A stretch of 64,000 bases of DNA from Clostridia bacterium (GCA_016938675.1 JAFGUF010000033.1:1-64000), one strand, 5' to 3'; shown: positions 10,119 to 22,239, counted from the first letter of the stretch. Notes: generated by a model not told the origin, from the sequence alone. Made by a program: numbers and translations.

Positions 10119-10150
10119 ACAAAAAGAAAAACGGCGGTAGCCCCGCCGCT
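10119..10150 (-). terminator. Rho-independent terminator for the alpha/beta hydrolase gene
   Basis: CGGCGG/CCGCCG stem (10132-10137/10143-10148) with T-rich tract on the minus strand. Confidence 0.8.
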
Positions 10151-10164
10151 ATTTACTTGTCTTC

Positions 10165-10962
10165 CTATATGTTCTTTATAAATTCGTCAATTTCCTTGTT
10201 TACATCCTGATAATTATCGCCGTTGGAAAAATGAGACGCATTTTTAATTATATGCAGCGGATAGCCTTCGTTTTCAGACCACTTCTCGCAGTACTGCCTT
10301 ACCTTCCCGGTCTTGTCATGCTCACCTAATAGTATTAAAACTGGAAAATCAAACTTAACATCTTTGTTCTCTTTTAAAAATCCTGTATAGGCTATACCCA
10401 TTTGTTTTACTATTTCTTTTTTATCAGAGTCTTTTAGCATTTCCTTCATCTTGTTATATGAATACTCTGTCTTGGATACCGATTTTGCCATACTTTCTCT
10501 TAGCATCTTTTCAGGAAACCACGCTGCCATAGTCTCCACCTGCCTGAGCCACCATTTATCTGATGCTGAATAGTAGCCAAGCCCAAAAGGCGTAGTATCC
10601 AGGGCAATAAATCCTGAAACCTTTTCAGGAAAAATGGATGCGTATTCCTGGCTCGGATATCCCCCCATAGACATGCCTACCAGCACGGCCTTTTCAATAT
10701 TCTCTCTTTGTAAAATTCCATTTAAGTCATATGCTGTGTTTCTATATGAAAATTCAGAATACGGCCTAGATAATCCATGCATAGGAACATCCCATAATAC
10801 AATCCTATACTTCTTTTCGAAGAATTCTACCTGCTTTTCAAACATTCTGTGGTCTGCTGTCAATCCATGCGTAAATACTATGCAATCTTCACTTTCTGAG
10901 CTGTTAACCCAATAGTGTACATCACCACGTTCTGTCTCTAAAACCTTATGTTCCATACTCAC
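10165..10962 (-). CDS. Alpha/beta hydrolase
   Basis: FTHGLTADHRMFEKQ, nucleophile elbow VGMSMGGYPSQ, late D/H (GEHDKTG, NASHFSN). Confidence 0.87.
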   Translation of the reverse strand: MSMEHKVLETERGDVHYWVNSSESEDCIVFTHGLTADHRMFEKQVEFFEKKYRIVLWDVPMHGLSRPYSEFSYRNTAYDLNGILQRENIEKAVLVGMSMGGYPSQEYASIFPEKVSGFIALDTTPFGLGYYSASDKWWLRQVETMAAWFPEKMLRESMAKSVSKTEYSYNKMKEMLKDSDKKEIVKQMGIAYTGFLKENKDVKFDFPVLILLGEHDKTGKVRQYCEKWSENEGYPLHIIKNASHFSNGDNYQDVNKEIDEFIKNI

Positions 10963-11020
10963 TCTCCTTCTACATATGAATTATATCATAACCACATTAT
11001 TAAACAATATCAACTAAATA

Positions 11021-11058
11021 AGAAAACAGCCATAATACTTATTTGATTACGGCTGTTA
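11021..11058 (-). terminator. Rho-independent terminator after ABC permease
   Basis: AACAGCC/GGCTGTT stem (11025-11031/11051-11057) with T-rich tract on minus strand. Confidence 0.7.
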
Positions 11059-11064
11059 TTGAAA

Positions 11065-12309
11065 TTAAGACTTTCTGCTGTCTTTTAGCAGTTTGAATAC
11101 TTCCTTCATTTTCGGAGGCTTACCATACATCAATACGCCAAGCCTGTACACCATAGCCGCAAGATATCCAATTACAATGCATGTCACAAGCAGCAGCGCC
11201 ACCGCTCCTATGCTCTGCCACAATCCTACATCCGTCATTGCCATCCTCGCAACCAGTGCATAGGGCGAAGTAAGCGGGAAGAATGTGCATATCTTCATCA
11301 GAAGGCTGTCCACGTTTCCGCTGGGCATGGATATCATTACTATCATATATGATGCTATTGATATAAATGTTATTGGCAGCACTCCCTGGCTTACGTCCTC
11401 TATCCTGCTCACTAATGAGCCGACAGCAGCATATAAGAATGCGTATACAAAGAAGCCGAGTATAACCAGCAGTATGGAAAGGATTATTGTCTCTGCAGGC
11501 ATATTAAACAGTGTACTTATAAACCCTGTGGCCAGATAGTCACTGTTCAGATTGTAAAATAGTATCGTCGAGCCGGCTATTACAGCCACCTGCGTAAGCG
11601 CAGCTGTGCCTATTCCGAGCACCTTGCCGAACATCATACGTACAGGATCGACTGTTGTAACTAGCACTTCCATAGCACGGGAGCTTTTCTCCGTCGCTAC
11701 GCTGGTCGCCACCATCTGCCCGTAAATGATTATTATCATGTACATCGCGATAACTATCATATTTGTATAAAGCAGTGAATTTGTCTGGCTTTTGCCCGTC
11801 TCAACAAGATTATACTCCATCTGTGCCTGCAGCACAGCATTGCTCTGCTCTGCGTCGAGGCCTGCATTATCTAATAGGTAAGAGCGATAGTTATAAAGCA
11901 GTATACCGTCTAGCCTGTATGATAGGCTGTTGTCTATGCCGAGGCTTTTTGTTACCAGTGTATACTCATTTTCGCCTTTAAGCATTATGATATATCCGTA
12001 TTCGTCAGTCTTTACCATCTCCCTGGCATCGTCTTGTGTACCTTCAATCAGGCTTATCTTATATTCTGGCATGGATGATTGAAGCGTGCTATTTATTAAT
12101 TCATCATCATACACAGAGTCGTTGATAACAGCGATAGTCATTCCCTCTTCTACCGGTGTTTCCTTATCGCCGGATACGAGCTCCGATATCCTAGGCCAAG
12201 AAAGGCCAATTCCTGCTCCGATTACTACAAGCAGAGTCAAAACTATAAACGTCCTGCTCTTTACAAGATTTGAATATTCAAACTTGAATACTGTAAAGAA
12301 TTTTTTCAT
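11065..12309 (-). CDS. ABC-2 type transporter permease (NatB-like)
   Basis: FFTVFKFEYSNLVKSRTFIV N-terminal TM, large extracytoplasmic loop, EKSSRAMEVLVTTVDP motif. Confidence 0.88.
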   Translation of the reverse strand: MKKFFTVFKFEYSNLVKSRTFIVLTLLVVIGAGIGLSWPRISELVSGDKETPVEEGMTIAVINDSVYDDELINSTLQSSMPEYKISLIEGTQDDAREMVKTDEYGYIIMLKGENEYTLVTKSLGIDNSLSYRLDGILLYNYRSYLLDNAGLDAEQSNAVLQAQMEYNLVETGKSQTNSLLYTNMIVIAMYMIIIIYGQMVATSVATEKSSRAMEVLVTTVDPVRMMFGKVLGIGTAALTQVAVIAGSTILFYNLNSDYLATGFISTLFNMPAETIILSILLVILGFFVYAFLYAAVGSLVSRIEDVSQGVLPITFISIASYMIVMISMPSGNVDSLLMKICTFFPLTSPYALVARMAMTDVGLWQSIGAVALLLVTCIVIGYLAAMVYRLGVLMYGKPPKMKEVFKLLKDSRKS

Positions 12310-13220
12310 TGTTCAGCTCCTTTCGTAGTCTGTATAAATATCTCATTCAATGAGGGCTTCACTACTCTGAAGCTGTCAATATCGTAGCTTCCCTTTGAGA
12401 TAATGTCAAGAATCTCATCTCTGCCCTTTTCGGTATACAGATAAATGTCCAGCTCAAGCTCCGATATCTTGGTGCTCTTTACAAAAGCTGAAAGGTGCTT
12501 TTCGACATCCTTCTTTATATTCTCTGTCCCATTGCCCGTTATCTTGATATGTGTTTTAGGATATGAATCCTTAATCTGATTAAGGTTTCCTGCGAGAGCC
12601 GCTTTCCCTTCATCAAGTATTATGATGTCATCGCATACTTCCTCAATATTGTTCATCTGGTGGCTTGAAAATATAACAATCTTTCCTTCCTCAATCTGCT
12701 CGAAAACTATCTGCTGCAGCACTGAGGCGTTAACGGGGTCAAGCCCTGAAAAAGGTTCGTCCAAAATGATTATGTCCGGGTTTATCATGAGTACTGATGC
12801 CAGTTGTATTTTCTGCTGATTTCCCTTAGAGAGCGTATCCAGCTTCTTCTCCAGGTGCTGCTTCATGTCCAGCTTGTCAAGCCAGTGATTGATGGACTCT
12901 AAAGCTTCACTTTTTGACATATCATTTAGCTCAGCAAGATAAATAAGCTGGTCTTTTATCTTCTTTTTGGGGTAGAGCCCTCTTTCCTCCGGCAGATAGC
13001 CAAATCGTATTTTTTTTCTGTCGATTTTTTGGTTGTCTATGGTGATAGTTCCTTCATCCGCCTTGAAAACATCCATTATCATCCGCATCGTGGTTGTTTT
13101 GCCTGCGCCGTTCCTGCCCAGCAGTCCGAACGCCTTGCCTCCCCTCGCCGTGAACGATACATTATCTACGGCTGTTTTCTCGCCGAAGCGCTTTACTATA
13201 CCGTTTATTTGTATCTCCAT
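12306..13220 (-). CDS. ABC transporter ATP-binding protein (NatA-like)
   Basis: LGRNGAGKTTTMRM Walker A, LSKGNQQKIQLASVL signature, IIILDEPFSGLDP Walker B. Confidence 0.93.
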   Translation of the reverse strand: MEIQINGIVKRFGEKTAVDNVSFTARGGKAFGLLGRNGAGKTTTMRMIMDVFKADEGTITIDNQKIDRKKIRFGYLPEERGLYPKKKIKDQLIYLAELNDMSKSEALESINHWLDKLDMKQHLEKKLDTLSKGNQQKIQLASVLMINPDIIILDEPFSGLDPVNASVLQQIVFEQIEEGKIVIFSSHQMNNIEEVCDDIIILDEGKAALAGNLNQIKDSYPKTHIKITGNGTENIKKDVEKHLSAFVKSTKISELELDIYLYTEKGRDEILDIISKGSYDIDSFRVVKPSLNEIFIQTTKGAEQ

Positions 13221-13340
13221 TTTCTGCTCCTTTATGTTTTTATATATTTAATATTATAGTATTCTTAACGCTTTTGTACAGCGCACCATGCCGTAATATA
13301 CAAATGACTGGACAATATGTCGAATAAATCCTGCAAAATT

Positions 13341-13372
13341 ACCAAAGCTGGCAATAAATATCGCCAGCTCAA
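13341..13372 (-). terminator. Rho-independent terminator or strong hairpin downstream of gltX
   Basis: AGCTGGC/GCCAGCT stem (13346-13352/13363-13369). Confidence 0.55.
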
Positions 13373-13379
13373 AATACTT

Positions 13380-15023
13380 TTATAGTTTGTTTAATGCGTC
13401 CTGCATCCGCTTCATTGTGTCTTCCTTGCCCAGTATCTGCTGTATCTCCCAGATGTCCGGCGCATTTGCCTTGCCCGTTAGTGCTATACGTATAATCGTT
13501 GTAACCTCAATGATGCTGCCGCCAAACTTTTCGGGATCTTCCTTGTATTCTTTTGTGTTGGTGGTGTAGCCTGCGCTCTCTGTTATTACTTTCACTTTTT
13601 CAAACCAGTCATTTTTCTCATCTGCATGGTTATAGGTGTCAATATATTCAGTAAGTATCTTCTTAATTTTATCCTGTGGAATGCCTGGGTATTCATCCAG
13701 CACTTCGAAGTATTCATTATAGAAATACTTAATAAATTCCTTGCACTGGCTCCATGTTACAATATCTTTTCTGGGCTTTTTCGCGTTTCTTCCCATGTTA
13801 AGAATTTTTATAGTCTTGTCTTCAGCCCTAGATATCACATCGTGAAAGCCTTCGTCATATTCCTTCGCCCAGCCGGAGAGCCCTTCATATACCTGCTCTG
13901 CAGTCATTTTGGCAATTACATCCTTTGATATATTATTAAGCTTCATTATGTCAAAAAGCGTACCAGACTTTGTCATTTTATCCGTAGTGAATTTAAATTC
14001 CCTGCGGTCGGCATCGGGGTTTTTATCCCGCCATGCTTCATAGTTGGAGTTGAGGATTGTCAGCAGGTATTCCCATACGGCGTCCACCGTGTATCCTTCC
14101 TGCCTGTAATAATCTAAGCCCAATTCCGGGTCTTTTCTCTTGGATAGCTTGCGCTTGTTTCCGTTGTCCACCTTCATCAGCTGCGCTGTGTGGCAGTACA
14201 GAGGCTTATCAAATCCCAAAGCGTCAAATAGCTGCACATGTATTGGCAATGTGGAAAGCCATTCCTCCGCTCGCACCACATGGGTAACTCGCATCAGATG
14301 GTCGTCAATTGCGTGAGCAAAGTGATATGTAGGTATTCCGTCGGATTTCAAAATTACTACATCCTGAATGTTTTCAGGCACTTCTATTTCGCCTCTGATT
14401 CCATCTAGCACCTTTACATAATTATCTTTTTTGCCTTCTGAGCGGAATCTTAATACATATTCCTTGCCTTCCGCAAGATTTTTTTCGATTTCTTCGAGCG
14501 GCATATCCCTGTGTTTTGCCCACTCGCCGTAGTATCCAAAGTCTATTTTCGCTTCTTTCTGCTGCTCTCTTATATCCTCTAGATCCTGCTCCGTGCAGAA
14601 GCACGGGTATGCCTTGCCCTGCTCGACCAAATATTTGGCGAATGCCTGATAGATGTCCTTTCTCTGGCGCTGTCTGTAGGGGCCGTATTCCCCTGTTTCG
14701 CCCTCACTTGTTGCGCCCTCAGTGAACTCTATGCCGAAGTGCTTCATCGTGCTTATAGTCAGCTCAACCGCGCCTTCCACTTCTCTTTTGGCGTCGGTAT
14801 CCTCAATCCTTAGTATAAATACACCGCCGCTCTGTGAAGCCAGTCTTTCATCCACAACCGCGCCGAACAGATTGCCCAGGTGTATAAACCCTGTCGGGCT
14901 CGGCGCCAGCCTCGTAACCATAGCTCCCTTTTCAAGTCCTCTTTCAGGGTATTTTTCTTCGTAATACTCCGGTGTTTTATCGATATTGGGAAATAATAAT
15001 CCCGCTAATTTTTTATTATCCAT
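13380..15023 (-). CDS. gltX: Glutamate--tRNA ligase
   Basis: TRLAPSPTGFIHLGNLFGAVVDERLA (HIGH region), RIEDTDAKRE, KLSKRKDPE (KMSKS region). Confidence 0.93.
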   Translation of the reverse strand: MDNKKLAGLLFPNIDKTPEYYEEKYPERGLEKGAMVTRLAPSPTGFIHLGNLFGAVVDERLASQSGGVFILRIEDTDAKREVEGAVELTISTMKHFGIEFTEGATSEGETGEYGPYRQRQRKDIYQAFAKYLVEQGKAYPCFCTEQDLEDIREQQKEAKIDFGYYGEWAKHRDMPLEEIEKNLAEGKEYVLRFRSEGKKDNYVKVLDGIRGEIEVPENIQDVVILKSDGIPTYHFAHAIDDHLMRVTHVVRAEEWLSTLPIHVQLFDALGFDKPLYCHTAQLMKVDNGNKRKLSKRKDPELGLDYYRQEGYTVDAVWEYLLTILNSNYEAWRDKNPDADRREFKFTTDKMTKSGTLFDIMKLNNISKDVIAKMTAEQVYEGLSGWAKEYDEGFHDVISRAEDKTIKILNMGRNAKKPRKDIVTWSQCKEFIKYFYNEYFEVLDEYPGIPQDKIKKILTEYIDTYNHADEKNDWFEKVKVITESAGYTTNTKEYKEDPEKFGGSIIEVTTIIRIALTGKANAPDIWEIQQILGKEDTMKRMQDALNKL

Positions 15024-15123
15024 TCATTCTTCCTTTCGTCCCTAAAGCTCACTCATATATTATAGACCAACAGGAATATATTTCAACTGATTTATATAAA
15101 ATCATATCTTCTTTTGGCAAAAG

Positions 15124-15145
15124 AAAAAGGCTGCCATTGGCAGCC
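15124..15145 (-). terminator. Rho-independent terminator after yajC
   Basis: GGCTGCC/GGCAGCC stem (15129-15135/15139-15145) followed on minus strand by TTTTTCTTTT. Confidence 0.8.
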
Positions 15146-15164
15146 CTACATTTCTTTGCTGTTA

Positions 15165-15464
15165 TTAAACCATACTTTCAGCGTCAAATTCCTCATTAAC
15201 TGAGTCTATTCCGCGTCTGTCAATCATAAGCTCTGTATCATTTGGGCCAACTTTTATTGTCAGAACATCGTCTTTAATCTTTGTTACTGTGCCATAAAAG
15301 CGTCCGATTGTTGTTACTCTGTCGCCTACTTTTAAATTCTCAAGCATAGCTTGTCTTGTCTTCTGCTGTTTCCTTTGAGGCCTTATAAGCAATAGCCAGA
15401 ATACCCCAAAAATTACTGCCATCATTATTAGCGTGGTCCATTGTCCGCCTGCAGCTGTATCCAT
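15165..15464 (-). CDS. yajC: Preprotein translocase subunit YajC
   Basis: MDTAAGGQWTTLIMMAVIFGVFWLLLIRPQRKQQKTRQAMLENLKVGDRVTTIGRFYGTV; start moved to 15464 because AGGTGA precedes it (ORF track starts at 15524). Confidence 0.92.
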   Translation of the reverse strand: MDTAAGGQWTTLIMMAVIFGVFWLLLIRPQRKQQKTRQAMLENLKVGDRVTTIGRFYGTVTKIKDDVLTIKVGPNDTELMIDRRGIDSVNEEFDAESMV

Positions 15465-15560
15465 AGTCTGTTCACCTTTCTTTATGTAAATCAATTTATT
15501 TGCTATTAAAATATCATACAACAATATAGGCTAATTTTCAAGTCAAAAAGCCCAATTATA

Positions 15561-16691
<1,131 letters not shown>

Positions 16692-16736
16692 TTAATTGCT
16701 CCTTGAAAATGGTCAGCTTTATTCTGACTACTTATA

Positions 16737-17768
16737 TTATTTAATAAGCATCGCGTCGCCGAAGCTGAAGAAACGGTATTCTCTTTCAACTGCCTGCCTG
16801 TATGCTTCCATCACATTGCCTCTGCCCGCAAGAGCCGAGACCAGCATAATAAGCGTGCTCTCCGGCAAATGAAAGTTAGTAATCAGCATATCCGCAATTT
16901 TGAAATTATAGCCGGGATAGATGAATATATCCGTATGCCCGCTGCCAGGATGCACCACACCCTTTTCATCTGTCACAGTCTCCAGTGTTCTTACGGAGGT
17001 CGTACCGGTACAGATTACTTTTCCCCCAGAGCTTTTCACTTCATTTATCGCGTCCGCCGCGTCTTTTGATACATGATAGTACTCTGAATGCATAACATGC
17101 TCTTTTACATTCTCCACCTTTACAGGGCGGAATGTGCCAAGGCCTACATGTAAAGTGATTTTTATTATCTTTACGCCTTTATCTATGATTTTGCTAAGCA
17201 GCTCTTCAGTAAAGTGAAGCCCCGCAGTGGGCGCAGCAGCTGAGCCGGAATTTTTTGCATATACCGTCTGGTATCTGTCCTGTTCTTCCAGCGCTTCACT
17301 TATATACGGCGGCAGAGGCATTGTGCCTATTTCATCCAGCACCTCTTCAAGCACTCCATCGTATGCTAGCTTTATATGCCGTATGCCTTCATCGTGCTCT
17401 GCTATTATCTCGCCCTGCAAAAGGCCGTCACCGAAAATATAGGTTCTGCCTTTTTTTGCCCTCTTCGCAGGCTTTGCAAGCACTTCCCAAACGTCTTCTT
17501 CGCCTTCAATCCGTTCCAGAAGCAATAGCTCCATGCTGCCGTCGGTATCCTTGCTCTTCCCGAATATTCTTGCAGGCAGAACCTTGGTTTCATTTAAAAC
17601 CAGTGCATCGCCTTCATTTAGGTATTCCAATATATCATTAAAAACCTTATGCTCTATTTCGCCGTTTTTTTTGTCAAGCACAAGCAGCCTGCTTGTGTCT
17701 CTATTTTTAAGCGGCGTCTGGGCAATGAGGCCCTCAGGCAAATCGTATTTAAAATCTTCTGTCTTCAT
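16737..17768 (-). CDS. queA: S-adenosylmethionine:tRNA ribosyltransferase-isomerase
   Basis: [46 protein letters not shown]-like [26 protein letters not shown]. Confidence 0.96.
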   Translation of the reverse strand: MKTEDFKYDLPEGLIAQTPLKNRDTSRLLVLDKKNGEIEHKVFNDILEYLNEGDALVLNETKVLPARIFGKSKDTDGSMELLLLERIEGEEDVWEVLAKPAKRAKKGRTYIFGDGLLQGEIIAEHDEGIRHIKLAYDGVLEEVLDEIGTMPLPPYISEALEEQDRYQTVYAKNSGSAAAPTAGLHFTEELLSKIIDKGVKIIKITLHVGLGTFRPVKVENVKEHVMHSEYYHVSKDAADAINEVKSSGGKVICTGTTSVRTLETVTDEKGVVHPGSGHTDIFIYPGYNFKIADMLITNFHLPESTLIMLVSALAGRGNVMEAYRQAVEREYRFFSFGDAMLIK

Positions 17769-18796
17769 TTCAAAAAACTCAACTGTCCGTCCTTTTTGTC
17801 TTTGTGTTCTATTCCCATGTGCTCGTAGGCGGCCGGCATGGCAACCCTGCCTCTTGGCGTCCTGCTTATAAAGCCTAGCTGAAGTAGATATGGCTCATAC
17901 ACGTCTTCTATCGTTATGTTCTCTTCGCCTGTAGCTGCGGCCAATGTATCCAGCCCCACAGGGCCTCCCCCGAATTTTTTAATTATGGCATGCAGTATAT
18001 TTCTGTCCACGCTGTCAAGTCCCAATTTATCCACCTCCAGCATGTCAAGCCCTGCAGATGCTACATCTTTTGTTATCCTGCCGTCGGCCTTCACCTGGGC
18101 ATAGTCTCTCACCCTCTTTAGCAGCCTGTTGGCTATACGCGGAGTACCGCGGGAACGCATTGCTATCTCGCGAGCTCCTTCTTCCTCTATGGGCGTGTTC
18201 AGTATCCTTGCAGACCTGTTTATTATGGTCGCCAGTTCCCCAGGCGAATACATCTCCAGCCTGCATATTACGCCGAATCTGTCATAAAGAGGAGATGTCA
18301 GCATTCCAGCACGGGTCGTCGCGCCCACTAGGGTAAACCTGTTTAAATCCAGTCGGATGCTTCGTGCGCTTGGGCCTTTGCCGATTATGATGTCAAGCTT
18401 GTAGTCTTCCATCGCAGGGTAGAGTATCTCAGCTATGGAATTATTAAGCCTGTGTATTTCGTCAATAAATAGTACGTCACCCTCACCTAAATTTGTGAGA
18501 ATGGCTGCTAGGTCTCCTGTGCGCTCTATAGCAGGGCCGGATGTTGTGCGTATCTGCACGCCCATTTCATTGGCTATGATATTAGAAAGGGTAGTCTTTC
18601 CAAGCCCCGGAGGGCCGTATAGAAGCACATGATCCAGTGATTCCCTTCGCTCTTTAGCTGCACCTATAAATATCTCAAGCTGGTTTTTAGCCTTAGCCTG
18701 CCCTATGTATTCCCTCATAACAGAAGGCCTAAGGCTAAGCTCTATATCCATGTCTTCTTCGCTTCTCTCAGGCGTCATATATCTGTTTTCTATCAT
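17765..18796 (-). CDS. ruvB: Holliday junction branch migration ATPase RuvB
   Basis: [75 protein letters not shown]. Confidence 0.96.
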   Translation of the reverse strand: MIENRYMTPERSEEDMDIELSLRPSVMREYIGQAKAKNQLEIFIGAAKERRESLDHVLLYGPPGLGKTTLSNIIANEMGVQIRTTSGPAIERTGDLAAILTNLGEGDVLFIDEIHRLNNSIAEILYPAMEDYKLDIIIGKGPSARSIRLDLNRFTLVGATTRAGMLTSPLYDRFGVICRLEMYSPGELATIINRSARILNTPIEEEGAREIAMRSRGTPRIANRLLKRVRDYAQVKADGRITKDVASAGLDMLEVDKLGLDSVDRNILHAIIKKFGGGPVGLDTLAAATGEENITIEDVYEPYLLQLGFISRTPRGRVAMPAAYEHMGIEHKDKKDGQLSFLK

Positions 18797-18799
18797 ATA

Positions 18800-19399
18800 T
18801 TATGCACCTCGTGTCCTCAATGCAGCAGTTATCAGCTGCTCCACGCTATCGTAGCTGCCCTCAGCAGATTTCACTGCCCTGCTTGCCTCAATTGAGGAAA
18901 AGCCCAGCGCCATCAGCGCAGATACTGCCTCGCCTTCAATTGATGCCGGAGCTCCTGCCGCATCCTTTATTCCTGCAAAAGATGTTGTCAGCTCATCATT
19001 GTCCACCTTTTCCTTAAGCTCTAGTATCATTCTCTTGGCAGTCTTTGGTCCTATCCCCTTTACCTTGGTAATAGATGAAATATCCTCCGTAACAAGGGCT
19101 ATTGCAAGCTCCGCAGTGGTCATAGACGAAAGTACATTGATAGCTATCTTCGCACCGATTCCGGATACACCTGTGATCTTGTTGAACATTTCCCTTTCCT
19201 GACGGGTAGTGAATCCATACAGTGTCATTGAATCTTCCCTTACTATCATCTGAACAAATACCTTTGCGCTCTCTCCGGTCTTTCCTGCGTTCTGCAGTGC
19301 CGTAGTTGTGCAGTGCAGCTGAAAGCCAATGCCTCCGCTTTCAATAACGAGCATTTCCGTATCTTTATATGCTATTTCACCCTTAATGTAATCTATCAT
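18800..19399 (-). CDS. ruvA: Holliday junction branch migration protein RuvA
   Basis: MIDYIKGEIAYK, LYGFTTRQEREMFNKITGVSGIGAKIA, KVKGIGPKTAKRMILELK. Confidence 0.95.
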   Translation of the reverse strand: MIDYIKGEIAYKDTEMLVIESGGIGFQLHCTTTALQNAGKTGESAKVFVQMIVREDSMTLYGFTTRQEREMFNKITGVSGIGAKIAINVLSSMTTAELAIALVTEDISSITKVKGIGPKTAKRMILELKEKVDNDELTTSFAGIKDAAGAPASIEGEAVSALMALGFSSIEASRAVKSAEGSYDSVEQLITAALRTRGA

Positions 19400-19416
19400 A
19401 CCTTATCCTGAAAATA

Positions 19417-19917
19417 TTATTTTATTTTAAATTCTTCTCCCAGCCTTATACTCTGAGCGTGGCATATTGCTATTGCCAATGCGTCCGCTGCGTCATCAGG
19501 CTTCGGAATATTTTTTAAGTTAAGCAGTATTTTCACCATCTGCTGTACTTGAACTTTATCAGCATGGCCATATCCGCAAACCGCCTGCTTCACCTGCATA
19601 GGGGTATATTCATACAGGTTTTCTGAGCCTACGTAATTATCCCCTGCTATTACGCAAACGCCCCTTGCATGCCCCACGTCAATCGCCGTCGTTACATTTC
19701 TGTAGAAAAAGAGCTCTTCATACGCAATGCTTTGCGGCTTATGGGTATTTATAATTTCCTGCATATCCCTGTATATAACGGACAGTCTTTTAGGTAAAGG
19801 CATTCCGGCGGCAGTTGATATGATGCCGTAGTCGACAAGCGAAATATTCTGGTTTTCTTTGTTTATTACTCCGTAGCCTATGGTCGCAAGCCCCGGGTCA
19901 ATGCCTAAAATTATCAT
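19417..19917 (-). CDS. ruvC: Holliday junction resolvase RuvC
   Basis: MIILGIDPGLATIGYGVI, AYEELFFYRNVTTAIDVGHARGV, PDDAADALAIAICH. Confidence 0.95.
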   Translation of the reverse strand: MIILGIDPGLATIGYGVINKENQNISLVDYGIISTAAGMPLPKRLSVIYRDMQEIINTHKPQSIAYEELFFYRNVTTAIDVGHARGVCVIAGDNYVGSENLYEYTPMQVKQAVCGYGHADKVQVQQMVKILLNLKNIPKPDDAADALAIAICHAQSIRLGEEFKIK

Positions 19918-19935
19918 ATATTTATTGTAACATAT

Positions 19936-19977
19936 AAAAAAGAGACTGTCCTCATTTTTTTGAAGGCAGCCTCTTTA
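19936..19977 (-). terminator. Rho-independent terminator after the 19999-20337 gene
   Basis: AGAGGCTG...CAGTCTCT stem with T run on minus strand. Confidence 0.65.
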
Positions 19978-19998
19978 CATACTGTATCATTTAAAGAA

Positions 19999-20337
19999 TT
20001 AAACGGTTATAAGTTTTTGATTTTTATCCTTCATAATCTCGGTTAATTCCTTGCCCATATATTTTACTTCTACTTCAAGGCTTTCCAAGAGTTCAGTTGC
20101 GCCGACAGTGTCCGCGCAGTTCTTGCTAGCCACTACTTCTACTCCCTTGTGGACAAGACGCATAATGTTAACCTGCACAAAGCTATTATTCTGTATAAGC
20201 CTTATTGAGCCGCCCCATAGAATGACACGCACTTTATCCCACCATTCGTATGATACTGCACCTTCGGCATACTCATTGATAAAAAGTAGTGCCGTGTCTG
20301 CTGACTCAGTTGTCCAAAGAATATTTATTGTACTCAT
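19999..20337 (-). CDS. Small DsrE-like protein of unknown function
   Basis: MSTINILWTTESADTALLFINEYAEGA...VILWGGSIRLI; Rossmann-like pattern similar to DsrE/F proteins; start 20337 or 20346. Confidence 0.6.
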   Translation of the reverse strand: MSTINILWTTESADTALLFINEYAEGAVSYEWWDKVRVILWGGSIRLIQNNSFVQVNIMRLVHKGVEVVASKNCADTVGATELLESLEVEVKYMGKELTEIMKDKNQKLITV

Positions 20338-20494
20338 ATGCATCACCCTTATGTTTAAATATCTTCCTCAAAATCTCTATTACTGATAAAAATTTATAGT
20401 ATGATTATATAAAAATATAGTCATTTAATCAAGGTAATTATAATGTTGCTCTGCAACGCTAGCATTTCTTTCTAATGGTGCAGTAAATTTAGCC

Positions 20495-21946
20495 TTATCT
20501 AAGCTGATCTTCAGAATAGAAGCCTGATTCAATCATCATATCCCAATAGTTATCCGCGTCTACTACTGTCGCTTTGCACAGATACGATGGGATATCTGCC
20601 GCATAATTATCGTAGTAATTGTTTGTCTCGACTTCTTCTCCGGAGCAAATCTGATCAACCATTATTAAAGTGCGTTCATAGATTGTCATTGGATTTTTAA
20701 ACACAGACATTGATTGTTTGCCGGCTACAATATTTTTTATTGAGTTTATATCGCAGTCCTGACCAGTAATAATAGGATACGGCTTCTGGCGCGTTCCGTA
20801 GCCTGCTGCGTCCAGTGCAGCAGCAATGCCTTGCGCCAAGCTGTCATTGGGCGACAATATAACGTCTACGTTTGCGTTTGCGTAGTATACCCTAAGCAGG
20901 TTTTCCATTCTTGTCTCGGCTCCTTCGGTAGACCATGCCTGTATACCAACGTTTGACCATTCTTCACTTGTTGTGCCCTCACCGGATACTACATTCAAGA
21001 CACCGCTTTCAATATATGGCTCAAGCACGTCCATTGCCCCTTTATTGTAATATTTTGCATTGTAATCATCAGGAGAACCTGCAAATATTTCCATGTTGAA
21101 CGGGCCTTTTTTCCCTTTATCCAGCCCGAGAGAATCAACTATATATTCGCCCTGCAATGTACCGACATATTCATTGTCAAATGTAACATAATAGTCAACA
21201 TATTCAGTTTCAGTAATCAGTCTGTCGTAGGAAATAATCACAATACCATCATAAACAGCCTCGCCTAGAACATCGTTTAGTTCGAACCCGTATACTGGCG
21301 CTATAATCAGCACATCATATTGTGCTGATATTAGTTGTTCTATCTGAGAAATTTGAGTGTCTGAATTATTATCTGCAAATTGCAGACTGACAATGTATCC
21401 CTGTGCTTCAAGCTCCTGCGCCAGATAGTTTCCAGCATCCGCCCATCTATAGTATCCCATAGTAGGCATTAATACCCCGATTTTATAATCGCCTTTATCT
21501 TTATTTGTTATTTTGGTAAATATAATTTTAATTTCTACAACTGTGGTAAACGTGCGCTCTTCATATTTGCCTTTTGCTTCTTTGATTTCCAGTTCGAAGG
21601 TATATCCACTGCCCACTCCGCTGGCTTCATAGCTTTTTCTTCCATCATCAATTTCGTTGATTAGGAGGCCGCTTTCATCGAATACTTCCTCATAGAAATC
21701 AATAACATCATCCATATCATCTTCTGTTCCAAATGATAGTGTAATTTCATCATCGTCTTCGTCACTTTCATATACAATCGCATCATCATAGATAGGCAGT
21801 TCATCATCAGGATAGTCTCTGCTATACTTGATTCCGTCTATATATTCTTCCGGCAAAGGGTCCAATATATTGGTCAGCATATCACACCCGCACAAAAAAA
21901 TTACAGCTGTAATTATAAATACTAAAAGCGCAGTATTCTTTTTCAT
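20495..21946 (-). CDS. Sugar-type ABC substrate-binding lipoprotein with extra acidic N-terminal domain
   Basis: Lipobox FLCGC; periplasmic-binding core KIGVLMPTMGYYRWADAGNYLAQELEAQGYIVSLQFADNN...VDVILSPNDSLAQGIAAALDAAGY; start at 21946 with AGGAG upstream. Confidence 0.85.
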   Translation of the reverse strand: MKKNTALLVFIITAVIFLCGCDMLTNILDPLPEEYIDGIKYSRDYPDDELPIYDDAIVYESDEDDDEITLSFGTEDDMDDVIDFYEEVFDESGLLINEIDDGRKSYEASGVGSGYTFELEIKEAKGKYEERTFTTVVEIKIIFTKITNKDKGDYKIGVLMPTMGYYRWADAGNYLAQELEAQGYIVSLQFADNNSDTQISQIEQLISAQYDVLIIAPVYGFELNDVLGEAVYDGIVIISYDRLITETEYVDYYVTFDNEYVGTLQGEYIVDSLGLDKGKKGPFNMEIFAGSPDDYNAKYYNKGAMDVLEPYIESGVLNVVSGEGTTSEEWSNVGIQAWSTEGAETRMENLLRVYYANANVDVILSPNDSLAQGIAAALDAAGYGTRQKPYPIITGQDCDINSIKNIVAGKQSMSVFKNPMTIYERTLIMVDQICSGEEVETNNYYDNYAADIPSYLCKATVVDADNYWDMMIESGFYSEDQLR

Positions 21947-22239
21947 CTCTTTGCTCTCCTCAATCACTTTGAAAATAATTGCTACTGTATATAAAATCCC
22001 TAAACCTATATTTTAATTAATTATACCATAAATAGAATATATTTCAGCCATCCTTTTTCATTTTCAAAATAAAGAGCAGAACATTTATTATCTTGCCTAA
22101 TCTTATTTTTTTATATCGCCTGAAATTCAGCCTTTCTAAGATGTATTTATCGCGGAATATAGCTATGGAATATATGTAAACATATTCAGAAGGTGCGTAT
22201 CGCCGTTTTGTAACACATGTAGAGAATAAAACTCCTCAC

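Noticed and set aside
17255-17641. 128-aa plus-strand ORF
   Set aside because: Antisense to queA; Leu/Pro/His-rich shadow reading frame.
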